DNA of 64,000 bases from Apostichopus japonicus (taxonomy: Eukaryota > Echinodermata > Holothuroidea > Aspidochirotida > Stichopodidae): positions 7,451,264 through 7,515,263 of the forward strand of contig NC_092583.1 of NCBI RefSeq assembly GCF_037975245.1, given 5' to 3'. The number at the start of each line of letters is the position of its first letter. Within the stretch, counting starts at the first letter, position 1. Position numbers and translations under genes: made by a program. This document shows positions 51,972-63,700 of this stretch, in pieces. A model generated the notes under the pieces. That model was given only the letters and a program-made list of their open reading frames with translations, had not been told where the DNA came from and made no database searches.

Positions 51972-52864
51972 CAGTGGCGTAGATTTCTTTTTTACATGGG
52001 AAGGGGGGTGGGGTGGGGTTAGGTTATCCACATATTTTGAGATGAGGGGCTGCGAACCACGCCAAGCGATCGCCGGGGAGGGGGGCTTGAGGGGAGGGGC
52101 TGTCCCCTTGAGATATTTTTAAAAATCGAGATATTGAATAATGCAAAAAGTGCAACTTGGAGATCATTTTGTGCTCTTTATCCTCACATATATCACACAA
52201 AATATTCATATTTGGGAAGAGAAAATGAAAATACCAAACTTTCATATGAAGAAATTTGTAACAATTCAACACAAATCTTATCCTATTCAGTCAATCTTTC
52301 AATGAGAGACCAAAGGTGTCTGTTAGGAGCTGTATAATCTATTTATGAGTCGGAGAGAATATATCATCTTGAAATCAACATAACTTTTTCATCGTTTCAT
52401 TGGGTGGAGCTTCTTAAGAAGAGGAGCTAGGCTTCCGTTAACAGCCAAGCAAGTAATATTACCCCCAAGGACAGCGATAGTACCAACTCTACCGAGCTAC
52501 AGACACAGTCATAGCGACATAGTCACGTACATTACAGTATTGACGTTTCTTTTAGCTTTCTAACGATATAAAATTTGTTATGGTCTATCTATAAAACCGG
52601 GGAGATGATTGCATTGGTCACACCTCAGAGAAATGTTAGGGGATACATCCCCATTCCCCGATCTTGTAACCTTGTTTCAAAATATAAAACATGTTACAAA
52701 TGAACGCTTTCTTAAATTATCTTTATTTTTCATGTGGAGAAAAACTGTACTTCGGGCTCACACATATCCATATAATTGAGGGGAGGGGGGGGGGGGGAAA
52801 TAATTACATGGGCCAACCCCAATAGTCAAATGTTGATACATCCCCACCCCCCGATCTACGCCTG
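51972..52864. mobile_element. Possible decayed hAT-like non-autonomous element
   Basis: Starts CAGTGGCGTAGAT and soon reads GGGGGGTGGGG; its other end is the complement of CAGGCGTAGATCGGGGGG followed by TGGGG. This gives an imperfect terminal inverted repeat of about 20 bp with a CAG start, but the flanking 8-bp sequences do not match. A second copy of the right-end motif (GATACATCCCC...CCCCGATCT) at 52640-52668 suggests nesting or an internal duplication. No transposase. Confidence 0.45.
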
Positions 52865-53424
52865 TTATTTTTAGAACTTCTAGTAAGGTTTGGCAAACTT
52901 GTTGACAAAGCATCAACAATTCCTTTGAATCAACTGATTCCAATAGCACAGGTGTACAACGTTACTATATTGCAGTGTTGTACCGCTTGTAACTCATGCG
53001 TACCGTATATATGGTAACAGAGAAATAAATAATAATAATAATAACAACAATAAAATAGAACAGGAGCTTAGATGAGTCAGTAGCTAACCATATTTTGCTG
53101 GTTATAAATATAGTTAACAAATATGGATATGTACATAATATCAACCAGCAAATATATATATTGTATTATCTCTCTAGGCAAAACAACGTGTAATTTAATA
53201 TATAGGCCTAGCAAATGTTGTCTTGAAAACTGGATTCCAAATATTCTACTTCTTCCAAATTTCACATCTATAGTTAAATATTAGATAGCTTCAAACAACC
53301 TTATGTAGTTGAGTTACGGAGTTAGTTATCTATGTTGGCCCTGGAAGAGATACCGACAGAGAAGTCGACAAGTCTTTCAAACGAATGTAAGCTGGAAATA
53401 TTTAAAGGGTGCTAGTGACATATA
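52865..53424. other. Presumed intron sequence
   Basis: No exon recognised; a short (AAT)n occurs at 53025-53043. Confidence 0.4.
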
Positions 53425-53596
<172 letters not shown>

Positions 53597-53641
53597 GAGA
53601 TATTTAGCTTAATCCATATATGTATATGTTTTTGTCTACAG

Positions 53642-53697
53642 CATCGCCTTTGGCTAGCTCGAACAATTTGATCGAAGAGGAAGAAGAATCGAGTTAA
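53642..53697 (+). CDS. Candidate last coding exon, acidic C-terminus
   Basis: Follows an acceptor-like ATGTTTTTGTCTACAG. Two bases complete the phase-1 codon left by the exon ending at 47879 (giving Ala), then 17 codons read [17 protein letters not shown] and end with TAA at 53695-53697. The acidic-Ser tail resembles a casein kinase 2-type acidic cluster. The match in phase between the two exons supports the link, but a 56-bp exon can arise by chance. Possible polyadenylation signals follow, e.g. AATAAA near 54467. Confidence 0.35.
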
Positions 53698-55901
53698 TGA
53701 TGTTGGTTTTTGATGATGAGAACACGTGACTCGCTCAATGATCAGTACTCCAAGGACACACCAGCATTTTATTCAGAGACAAAAAGAATCGCAGAACTCT
53801 TGCATGGGACGCCGATTGGATTTAATCGAGTAAAAACGGAAATTGTAAATAAGTAGGAGACTTTTTAGTAATGTAACCAGAATGGGAATATAATTTAGGA
53901 AAATGTTAAAGAGGTGGTCATTTTTTCATCATCTTTATCATTCTTTGTTTTCTCTTTCTTACTTTGTTGTTATATTGTTTTTTTCTTCTTCAAGGGAAGG
54001 ATCATCGTATACCTACTATAGTGCGTATCTTGCGCCACGATTTATCGGGAACTTTAAGTATACCTTGCATACCTTGTTAATTACTGATTTCATAATATTG
54101 GTGTTTCGATCGAAATTGGTCTATTTTGAATGAGGTCAATGGATAACCCCAACTGACAGTATGGTCATATTGATATAAGTGGTTATAGCGGCCAGTCATA
54201 CTTCACATACTGCGATATGCCTTCAGTATATTATATGCGTTCACTGCAATATATGGCTGCATTCATTGTATCATGATGTCTGTTTACTATACGGGCCTTA
54301 ATTATGGAATAGCGTGTTAATGAGATGCCATGTTGCACAACTTTGTTGTTTCTTCCAAATTGTTAGTTTTCTAAATAATCGGAAACCAGCAATTATTTTG
54401 TTTCTTTCCTTTTCGTCACTTCTTCTTTCTTTTCGTTTTGCTTTTTTTTTTTTGGTTTGCCTTTTGAATAAAATCGGTCACTAAATTTTACGAAAATATA
54501 CAAACATTTCTGGGATTTTTGCAAACGGAACAGAAACAATAATTGTACATTTTATTCTTGCGAATGACCAAGTTGTCTTAAAAGCTGAAGTAACGTCTCA
54601 TCTCACGACGTCGTCGTCGTCGTCGTACTTTCTACGTCATAACGAACTGCTTTCATCATTTTGAAAGTGCTTCTTTTTTAAATCTTTACACCAACGCATA
54701 TTGTTTTAAATGTTATGCTACATGCATAAGGTACTATAACTGTTGTTTTTCCTTACTAAATACATGCTCAGCAATGATCGACATCACAGTGTAATGACCC
54801 TCAAAACTCTAACGAGTAACCATATTTAAGCGGTAAATCGCTGACCTTTGTCTATAGGTTATGTTTAAACTATGGCCATGACTGAGTACAGTCATGTTCC
54901 CCTTGCTACATATTATATCACATTCGCTAATGTTCATTCATGTTTCTGCTCGTGACGTATAATATCCTCTTGTATTATTTTTGTTATATATTTTTGTTAT
55001 ATAATTCTACCATATATATATATACGCTTATATCGCTGTGTGGTGTAATAAGGGCCTATCGATAATTAACATTGAAGGTGACATAATAATTCGGAGAACA
55101 TTTGGCGGGTTATAACTTGGATGAAAGAACTTTTGAAAATTCTAGTAATTTTATTATGTTCAAATGAGGCATTATCATGATGACCTTTAAAAAAATTGGG
55201 TCATGAAGGGAACTTTCCGTTTCAAAGATTTTGTGATATTATTGAATGATTGAACCAATTATGTACCAAACTTTATGTTATTATGTCCTTGGTTATATAT
55301 ATGATACACATGCATGATTACAATATGCGGTTATGAGAACATGTGCTGGTGCACCATCATAATCTGTATTCGATTTCGATTTATTTTAAACCAGTATAAG
55401 TATAAAATATTTATAAATAGGCGTACATCAAAAAACAGTTCTTGTTAAGATTAAACAAATGATATGGTAAATGGTAAGTGAAAGAAATAAGATTGTTAAA
55501 TGGTTTAAACATAAAATGATGAAATAGTCATTACTGAAACTATAATAAAGGTTCTAAACTATCAAATTGTATAAACATTTCCAAAGATCATTTGCGTACA
55601 ACGAATAAACAAAAGAACCGTTATCTAAGAAAAACATAGACATTTAAGTTTAAATTTTAGGACGGGCTTATGTTTAACCCCGAAGTACGATTGCATCTAA
55701 TTATAAATAGAGATCAACAAACTTTGTTTTGGTGACAAATTTGCCTTGCTGTAGAGGTCAAACATTATTTCAACCAACTCGAAATCAATTGTGATTCCTC
55801 AAGCCGGATATCGAAAGGAATACTTGTATAGACTTTGTTATTGAAATGGAGGTGAATGACAAAGGCAAATGAATATATATAAAAGGCAAATGAATATATG
55901 T
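53698..55901. other. Non-coding stretch, possible 3' untranslated region at its start
   Basis: No coding sequence recognised. It contains T-rich runs (54400-54450) and a (GTC)n at 54607-54626. Confidence 0.45.
54607..54626. repeat. (GTC)n microsatellite
   Basis: Six GTC units next to ACGACGTC, giving a short self-complementary edge. Confidence 0.9.
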
Positions 55902-56534
<633 letters not shown>

Positions 56535-56572
<38 letters not shown>

Positions 56573-56585
56573 ATATATATATATG

Positions 56586-56632
<47 letters not shown>
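56535..56632. repeat. (TA)n at the 5' edge of the second PLE
   Basis: About 98 bp of TA with TATGTATG interruptions. PLE coding sequence starts directly after it with no intervening unique DNA. Confidence 0.95.
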
Positions 56633-56634
<2 letters not shown>

Positions 56635-57804
56635 GGCGGAAGTGTGTGAACTAGTTGGCCTTTTCATCTTACACAATCTGAAACAGCACCTCAACCCAGC
56701 TGACGTGGGCTTGTACCGTGATGACGGCCTGGCCGCACTTAGGACCCGCTTGGGCCGATTAGGCGACAAGAAACGAAAAGAGGTCACTCAACTTTTCATC
56801 AAGCTTGGCCTGAAGGTCACCATTGCAACCAACCTGCAGGCAGTGAACTACTTAGACATTACAATGAACCTTGCTAATGGATCGTTCGCCCCCTACAGGA
56901 AACCAGGCGACAACCCCCTCTTCATCCATTCACACTCGGATCACCCACCAGGCATCATAAAGAACATCCCCCAGCCGTAAACAAGAGATTAAGCAGCCTA
57001 TCATGCAAAGAAAGCATATTCAATGAAGCGTCACCAGCATACAAAGAGGCACTCAACTCAAGTGGCTACGACTGCGACCTCAAATTCGAACCAGAAACCC
57101 GGCCTGCCTCAACAAAAAGGAACAAAAGAACCAGAAAAATCACATGGTTTAACCCCCCATTTAGCAAAACTTTAAAGACAAACATTGGAAAAACTTTTTT
57201 GAAGGTAGTGGCCAAGCACTTTCACCCAGGACACAGGCTCCATCAAATATTCAACAAAAATACTCTCAAATAAAGCTACAGCTGCATGAGAAACGCAAAT
57301 GCTATTATCAACAGCCACAATAAAAAAGTTCTATCAAAGGTCGTTGAAAACCCACCCAACCATGGATGCAACTGCAGAATGCGAGAGACCTGCCCCCTCA
57401 GAGGAGAGTGCTTGACCCCCTCCATAGTATACAAAGCTGAAGTGACTGCTGGGGATTCTAAGTCTATTTATATTGGTATGTGCGGAGGGCAGTTCAAAAC
57501 TAGGTTCAATAACCACAAAAAGTCGTTCAACTTGAAGAATTATCACGGAGAAACTGAGCTTTCAAAACATGTTTGGTCTCTAAAAGAAGGTAATAGAGCC
57601 TTCCAAATCTCCTGGTCCATTGTCAGGAGATCAAACACATTGATCAACAGCTCAGGTTCTTGTAATCTATGCCAGGCCGAGAAACTAGCAATAATAGATC
57701 ATTCTAGCCCTAATCTCTTGAACAAAAGATCAGAAATCCTTGCAAGCTGCAAACACCAACCAAAACACCCCCAAAATAAAGTCAAGACTAAGATAGCTTT
57801 TTAG
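56633..57804 (+). pseudogene. Penelope-like element protein: reverse transcriptase palm/thumb plus GIY-YIG endonuclease
   Basis: 5'-truncated at the (TA)n tract. 56633-56976 encodes the palm end: [11 protein letters not shown], then GLYRDDGLA with catalytic Asp-Asp, [14 protein letters not shown], and [17 protein letters not shown] +1/-1 shift at about 56977 moves the reading to [15 protein letters not shown]..., through WFNPPFSKTLKTNIGKTFL (thumb/linker). A single TAA at 57271 interrupts the frame; the rest (57274-57804) continues in the same frame. Counting from ATG 57286: Cys cluster at 28, 30, 36 and 42; GIY-like VY at 48-49; YIG at 62-64; R73 and H77; E132 in EKLAII as the likely metal ligand. 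Only two lesions separate it from an open frame, so it is fairly young. It belongs to a lineage different from the 23-25 kb copies. Confidence 0.88.
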
Positions 57805-57807
57805 TAC

Positions 57808-57851
57808 ACCTCCTGACGATTGCTAGTAAGCATGAAACTCTGAGTAGAGGT
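57808..57851 (+). ncRNA. Type I hammerhead ribozyme candidate of the second PLE
   Basis: Begins 4 nt after the stop codon. Stem I b ACCUC (57808-57812), core CUGACGA (57813-57819), stem II UGCU-AGUA-AGCA (57821-57832), GAAA (57834-57837), stem III ACU-CUG-AGU (57837-57845), cleavage base A at 57846 after the triplet GUA, stem I a GAGGU (57847-57851) pairing fully with ACCUC. All conserved core bases are present. Odd: the pair next to the core in stem II is U-U. A very short stem III is typical of hammerheads found in PLEs of other animals. Activity is inferred. Confidence 0.75.
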
Positions 57852-57869
57852 TTGGTTGCAAAAATCAAA

Positions 57870-57870
<1 letters not shown>

Positions 57871-57951
<81 letters not shown>

Positions 57952-57953
57952 AA

Positions 57954-57993
<40 letters not shown>
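57871..57993. repeat. (TA)n between PLE and solo ribozyme unit
   Basis: TA tract with a TATGTATAAATATACA interruption at 57945-57960. Confidence 0.95.
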
Positions 57994-57999
<6 letters not shown>

Positions 58000-58152
58000 T
58001 TAGAGTTGGTTGGTTGGCGTCTATCTTGGCGCAGAGTGCTCTATGTCCAATGGACAGAGCGGAATATGGGTTGATACTAGTTGAGACTAGTGGAACACTA
58101 GTAGGTTGTAACTCGGAGTTTCACGCGTTTTAGCGATCGTCAGACAACTCCA

Positions 58153-58155
<3 letters not shown>
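57994..58155 (-). mobile_element. Small (TA)n-bounded unit carrying a solo hammerhead
   Basis: About 160 bp of GC-richer unique sequence between two (TA)n tracts. Its minus strand holds a hammerhead with the same stem III pattern as the neighbouring PLE. It has no coding capacity and three ACTAGT motifs (58077-58102). It may be a leftover 3' terminus (pseudo-LTR) of an inverted PLE copy, or a non-coding hammerhead element of the retrozyme kind moved by PLE proteins. Sequence shows the unit; its origin is inference. Confidence 0.6.
58105..58148 (-). ncRNA. Type I hammerhead ribozyme candidate, opposite strand
   Basis: On the minus strand: stem I b GUUGU (58148-58144), CUGACGA (58143-58137), stem II CGC-UAAAAC-GCG flanked by U and U, GAAA (58122-58119), stem III ACU-CCG-AGU (58119-58111), cleavage base U at 58110 (triplet GUU), stem I a ACAAC (58109-58105), a full 5-bp match. 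Stem I and stem II sequences differ from those at 57808-57851 while pairing is kept and stem III matches, i.e. compensatory change, which argues for a selected RNA fold. Confidence 0.75.

Positions 58156-58228
<73 letters not shown>
58156..58228. repeat. (TA)n microsatellite
   Basis: 73 bp of TA closing the solo hammerhead unit; a shorter TA stretch follows at 58245-58258. Confidence 0.95.
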
Positions 58229-58231
<3 letters not shown>

Positions 58232-58258
58232 ACTCAATACTATAAATATATATATATA

Positions 58259-59430
58259 TGGGGCCAAGGGCGGCTAACAGGTGTAACGTTAAAATTATGA
58301 ATATGTGCATCATCTTTCTGTCATCTGTGCCGCTCTCTCTATTAAGAGTGATTTAACCTGAGGGCTTTATCCGTAAATTGGACGTTTTATGATGCTAAGA
58401 TGAGGCCTGTATCATGAAAATGTAAAAGAAAGTTGAATATTGTATATTTATAAATACGCGGCATGGTACAAATGTGATGCTTGCTTGTGTCACATGACCT
58501 GACCTTCAAATATGACGCGTAGTAGTTTAAACAGCTTTGTTGTAACATGAAAATCATTGGTTACCGCGGTTAGGTAAATATCATTCAGTTTTATCTTGTA
58601 TCATTTAAACGTCGTCACACATGTTCGCATTTTGTTAACGTTCATACTGGAATCACAGTCCAGCGGGCCCATTTAGGGGGAATATCCAATTATGTATATT
58701 ATATGGCCTGCTGAAAGTGACACAACGTTACTGTTGTTACCACATATACATCTTACAGGGATACTGCCCCCTGGCAGGCAATGAAACACTTATTTTATTT
58801 AAAGGCATCGAAGACTCGCCCCAAACCGCGTGCCGCGCTCTGAAAAAGTTAACTTTCCGTTGCTTACAAATGACGTTTTCTTCTTGTCGCTACACAATGC
58901 AGACAGTAATGAAACGTGTTACGTTGTTATCTTTTATCTAGACCTGAGATGGCCACGCTGCTATGTACACTGTGTTGTGGGTATTGACCGTAGCTGTATG
59001 TATTGAATGTACACTAGTGTCTAAATACCGATGGCAGCAAGCTGTGTGTGTATTTTCTGGGATCGATGGTGGTGTCTAACACTTCTGTTACACCTCATTC
59101 GAAACTAGGTCAGAATACGGGCATGAGGCGTTTCTTTGTGCGCGAGTCTTCACACTCTTTAAGAGAAAAGGTTTACATTGGAAATTGTGCCCTCGCTTAA
59201 TGAAATGACCTACATGAATTTATGTGACCCTAAAACACTCGTTAATTTCTAACCCTTAAAAATTCAAATACAATTGATGTAATTTAGCAAATTATGAATA
59301 CAGTAGTGCACTGAAAGAGGATAACTTAGAACAAACAAATTTCTGTTAAAAATCCTTACCGACAAAGCAGGTTTCCAAGATTTTGCAATAGTGTTACTTA
59401 AAACAGTTTCAAAGCGTGTTCAATCGTGTA
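58259..59430. other. Non-coding stretch
   Basis: No gene recognised; the 74-codon frame at 58717-58941 lacks family features. Confidence 0.45.
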
Positions 59431-59753
59431 GGCCCCTGGTATTCAAACTATATATTACTTGGCAACGCCAATTCTGTCCATCATCTTGGCTATGCTCCGG
59501 TGGCGAATGTTTTGAGCACTTTGGGTCTATGAGGAGGAGGAGGTATCCCCTTCCCTTTGGGGAATTTTCATAAGATTAAGGGATCATGTTTTGCAGTTTC
59601 TAAAGTAATTTTATGTTAAAGAGTTTTTCACTTTGCCTTTTACCCCCGCCCCCCCCCCCCCCGCAAACACAATAACGCACATTACGTTTTCTTCCCAATT
59701 CCATCCATAAAAGGCCCGCGACCCTCCCCCCTCCCCACTTTGAATACCAGGGG
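59431..59753. mobile_element. Possible MITE (about 320 bp)
   Basis: Inverted terminal matches CCCCTGGTATTCAAA (59433-59447) and TTTGAATACCAGGGG (59739-59753). GTGTA lies on both sides (59426-59430 and, overlapping the last G, 59754-59758), a possible 5-bp duplication. The interior holds a C run (59648-59662) and no coding sequence. The family is not assigned. Confidence 0.45.
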
Positions 59754-60352
59754 GTGTAAGATGTAGATTAAGGTATATATTCTCCCACCATGTGGACAAT
59801 ATCGTTTCGGCTTTAAGCTATATACTTGTAGTCACATGCATGCAATGCATACATTCTACACTACTATAAACAGTTCCTTTCCTTTATATGTATAACAAGA
59901 TATCATGAGAAATATGTAATCAGCAGCAATTTATCTTAATAGCGTCAATGGAAAATATCCACATTAAACTCATTATTATGCTAACCGCAAAGCGAGAGGG
60001 CTTTTAGCCAAAATAAATGAACGGAAATTTAACCATTTCCATGAAACGCAGTTATCTGCGATGCGTTTCTTTTTGGTTAGACCCATAATCGAGAATTCCC
60101 CTGTGCAGCGACCGGCGGTGGATAGGTCGTAATAATTGTTATGTGATTTATTAAAGAAAAAGACCAGTTATTTGTTGTTAAAGTTATACATATGTTTATC
60201 TAAAAACTCTAAAGTGTGACGTGATGTATATATTGTGACGTTACCACATAGAAAAGGCTTAACATTTTAATGTAGCTTGTAACACTCGAATGACATTCGT
60301 AATTGAACGCTTTCTGGTAAGTTATGTTACGCGTTGCCAAAAATATATATAA
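59754..60352. other. Non-coding stretch
   Basis: Nothing recognised. Confidence 0.45.
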
Positions 60353-60789
60353 TATGAGTGAACAAGCTGCACTGATTGGGTGTTTCGAGAATATTACATA
60401 CGTGAACAAGCTGCGCTGATTATTTGTTTCGAGTATATCACATGAGTGAACAAGCTGCACTGATTGGGTGTTTCGAGTATATCACATGAGTAAACAAGCT
60501 GTGCTGATTTGGTGTTTCGAGTATATCACATGAATGAACAAGCTGCACTGACTGGTAGTTTCGAGTATATCACATGAGTGAACAAGCTGCGCTGATTGGC
60601 TGTTTCGAGTATGTCACATGAGTGAACAAGCTGCAACGATTGGTTGTTTCGAGTATATCACATCAGTGAACAAGCAGTACTTATTGAATGGTTTGAGTAC
60701 ATCACATAAGTGAACAAGCTGCACTGATTGGTTGCTTCGAGTATATATGACATGAGTGAACAAGCTGCGTTGATTGGTTGTTTCCAGTA
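60353..60789 (+). repeat. 44-bp minisatellite, ten units
   Basis: Ten imperfect units of about 44 bp built on GAGTGAACAAGCTGCACTGA followed by TTGGTTGTTTCGAGTATATCACAT. AACAAGC recurs ten times at 42 to 48 bp steps. Units differ by scattered substitutions, and there are no unique spacers between them. Confidence 0.93.
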
Positions 60790-63700
60790 AGCGTGGTAGA
60801 CAACCATTATAGCCCTGTTAGCCTGCACTATATCAGTTTTCCATACAGCTTATATTTTGGAATTCATTCATGTTCTATTGAGCATTTCCTTTATTCGAAC
60901 TGACAATGCTCAATGTGAAATTGTATTTTTTTTATTATGTAATATCTGGAAAAAAATAAGTGATACAATGTTACGATGTATTAAAGTCTCATCTTATCCA
61001 TGGATATATTAGAAGTCAATCAATATGAAGGTTACTTGCATCATTGATCATGTAGCCCTGTACGAATACACGCAAATCATTGAAAATTCAAATTCGTGTT
61101 ATGATCATGCATGAACGAGCACAATCTTTGCGCCTAACCACTTTCTCAAGTACCGAGGTTAATCGGCAAATCGTTTTACGTCACTGAAAGACAACTCAGA
61201 GGAAAGACAATTATTTAATGACAACCAAGCAACAGGAACGACCCTTTTCACACAAACAAGTTATAACAAATTCAGTATCTTAACAATTTGGAATATTTCA
61301 AGACGTTTGCTTCTGTTCGGCTATGGAAAGGCAATTTAACAATTCTGAGGAGGACATTATTAGACCGCCTTTTACTTTCTGAGACATTTCCCTAAATCCC
61401 TTCTTCACGTCACTTCAACCACAACCTTTGAAGAAGATTTCAAATTAAAACTACTTTAACACACTCTATTCTATTCCAGCGTGATATGTCTGCTATATAG
61501 TAGCCTGCTTGGCAATACCAATTTCGTTACTAAATTTACGAGAAGCCATATAAAATGGGAACCAACATTTGATGATGGTCATTGCCATAAGGTTTCACTA
61601 ATTAGATGTTGTGGATAAAACCTCAATTCATTAGGAAATTTAATGCCTGAAGATCTAACTATCTGAAGCAATTAGAAACACGAGGCTATAGTACAGACAC
61701 GTCATAGAAACTCTGTAATGAAAGAAGACTTTCAACTCGTATAGGATGTAAGCTTGCTAATTAAATCCAGTGTTTGGTAATAGACTTAATGCGCCTGCAC
61801 TTTAGGTTATTATGAAGTCTTCGTTACAATTGTCACAACTCGTAGAGACTGTTATTGTGGAAGCATCGCAGTGCATGCTGGTAGCAAGAAGAAGCTGATA
61901 TCAACGTATTGACAAACTCTTTTGCGCTAGTCTTCTGAAACTTAAAGTGATGCTGGATGACCCAAAATAGCAAAATTGTCGTGACACAACTATACAAGAA
62001 GAACAGTCTTTTTTTAATAAGTTTTGAAAATGAGTAAAACTATAACTTCGGAGAAACATTAGTAAATATGTATGGCATACCAAATTAATATGAAAACGCA
62101 AGACGGGGACTTTACAGAAAACATATGTACAATACAATAAATATTTGTCTAAATATGGAAATGCATGCTGTCACATTTCAACCTTTCATATCCATTCCGT
62201 TCATATACGCCGATAAAGGATATATGGTATACAACATTTATGCAACAATTTTTTTATTTCACATGTACAGAGGTGCTCAAGTTAACTTAAGCTATAACAT
62301 TCAAAATCAGCGTGATGTTGCATGGTATCGTCGGAAACACACTGTTTGTTCATTCCAAGGTTGTTTCATTGCATGGCGAAGAAGGCGGCGTCTTAACCAA
62401 AATAGAGGGTGCCCTTTCACAATCTCTTCCAGCTTGCATTCCGAGTGTACCATACATGGCCCAATACAGTTTGACACTTGCGTCATCGACAGTTCTTGCT
62501 GCTCAGACACCAAAATGCACAAATATCCCGAGATGGCCTCAGGTTCTCCAAGTTTCATACCACCAGTACATTCGTCAGTATTATGCGCTTCAGCAACAGC
62601 AGATTAACATGACAACAAGTTAAATTTGCTAACGTTTTTGAAAAATGATGTCCGCTGCTGCTCTTTCGTTGTTCTTGAGATCAATACGGTCCGTGGATGA
62701 AATCAATTATACATCACGGGGTGGATCCATCATTAGCGGGATGTCACCCTGGGGTTTGTTAATGCCAACTCCAATTTAGGGGGTCTGAGAGACCTGCCCC
62801 CCCCCGCCCTAAAAAAAATTAAACATGAGTGTGCTGTTAAATGCTAAATACATATAGTCGCGTTCATTAATTCCTTTCAATGCCCCACCCCCACCGTATA
62901 TGCATGTGCACCGCTGTATTTGAAAATCACAACAAGAGATCGGAGTTACGTCACTAACTTATAAATCATGTTTCATCATTGTGTGAAATTTACTTTCACG
63001 TATAACTGCTATTATTGATCCACTGAGACACTATACTAATATAGACTCTTTTTCATGCATCCTACCCCCCCCCCGCCCCCCCCCAAAAAAAATGGAATGT
63101 AAATATTTACATTTCTCGAGAAATATTTGAAAATCTGATGTATTTGACTAAATCAAATATTATGAGCGACATTCTGAATTCGACTTTGTATATTCTTGTT
63201 TTGGTTTATACGAAATTCCTCGCTTAAAAACAGAACACGATGGAACACATAGACACTTCAGTTGAGGAGTATGGGAACACGAATACAGTCCGTAGGGAGA
63301 GAAAATAAAGAACCTGGGAAAACAGGTTAATAATTGTTGAATCCCGAAGAAGGCTTCTTTCTGTCTGTTTTGCTTCCTAGTATACCACAGTGTAACGTTA
63401 TGTTATTGTTGCTGTTCCCGAGTCGTTCTGTCGAATGAGCAAAGCTGTAATTTGTTCAGCTAGAATAGAATTTGAAGAACAAGAATCGTGTCAGAAAACC
63501 GTTGCTATCTCACCCCAACCATATCTGTCAAATTTGAACGACTTAAATGATAGCCGCCTTTAACCTTGATGAAACATGATTTCACAAGATTTTGCCAAAA
63601 TTGTTGTCATTGTCATTGTCGTTTTCACTTTTAAATTTTCAAATAATGTTTTAGATTCGGACTTGGATTTTTGATATGGTCTTTATTCGCCCATTCTCTC

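Noticed and set aside
60353-60789. CRISPR-like array
   Set aside because: Repeats are directly adjacent without unique spacers, and the DNA is eukaryotic.
62125-62623. Overlapping long frames on both strands
   Set aside because: Three frames open over the same DNA without family motifs; at best a remnant.
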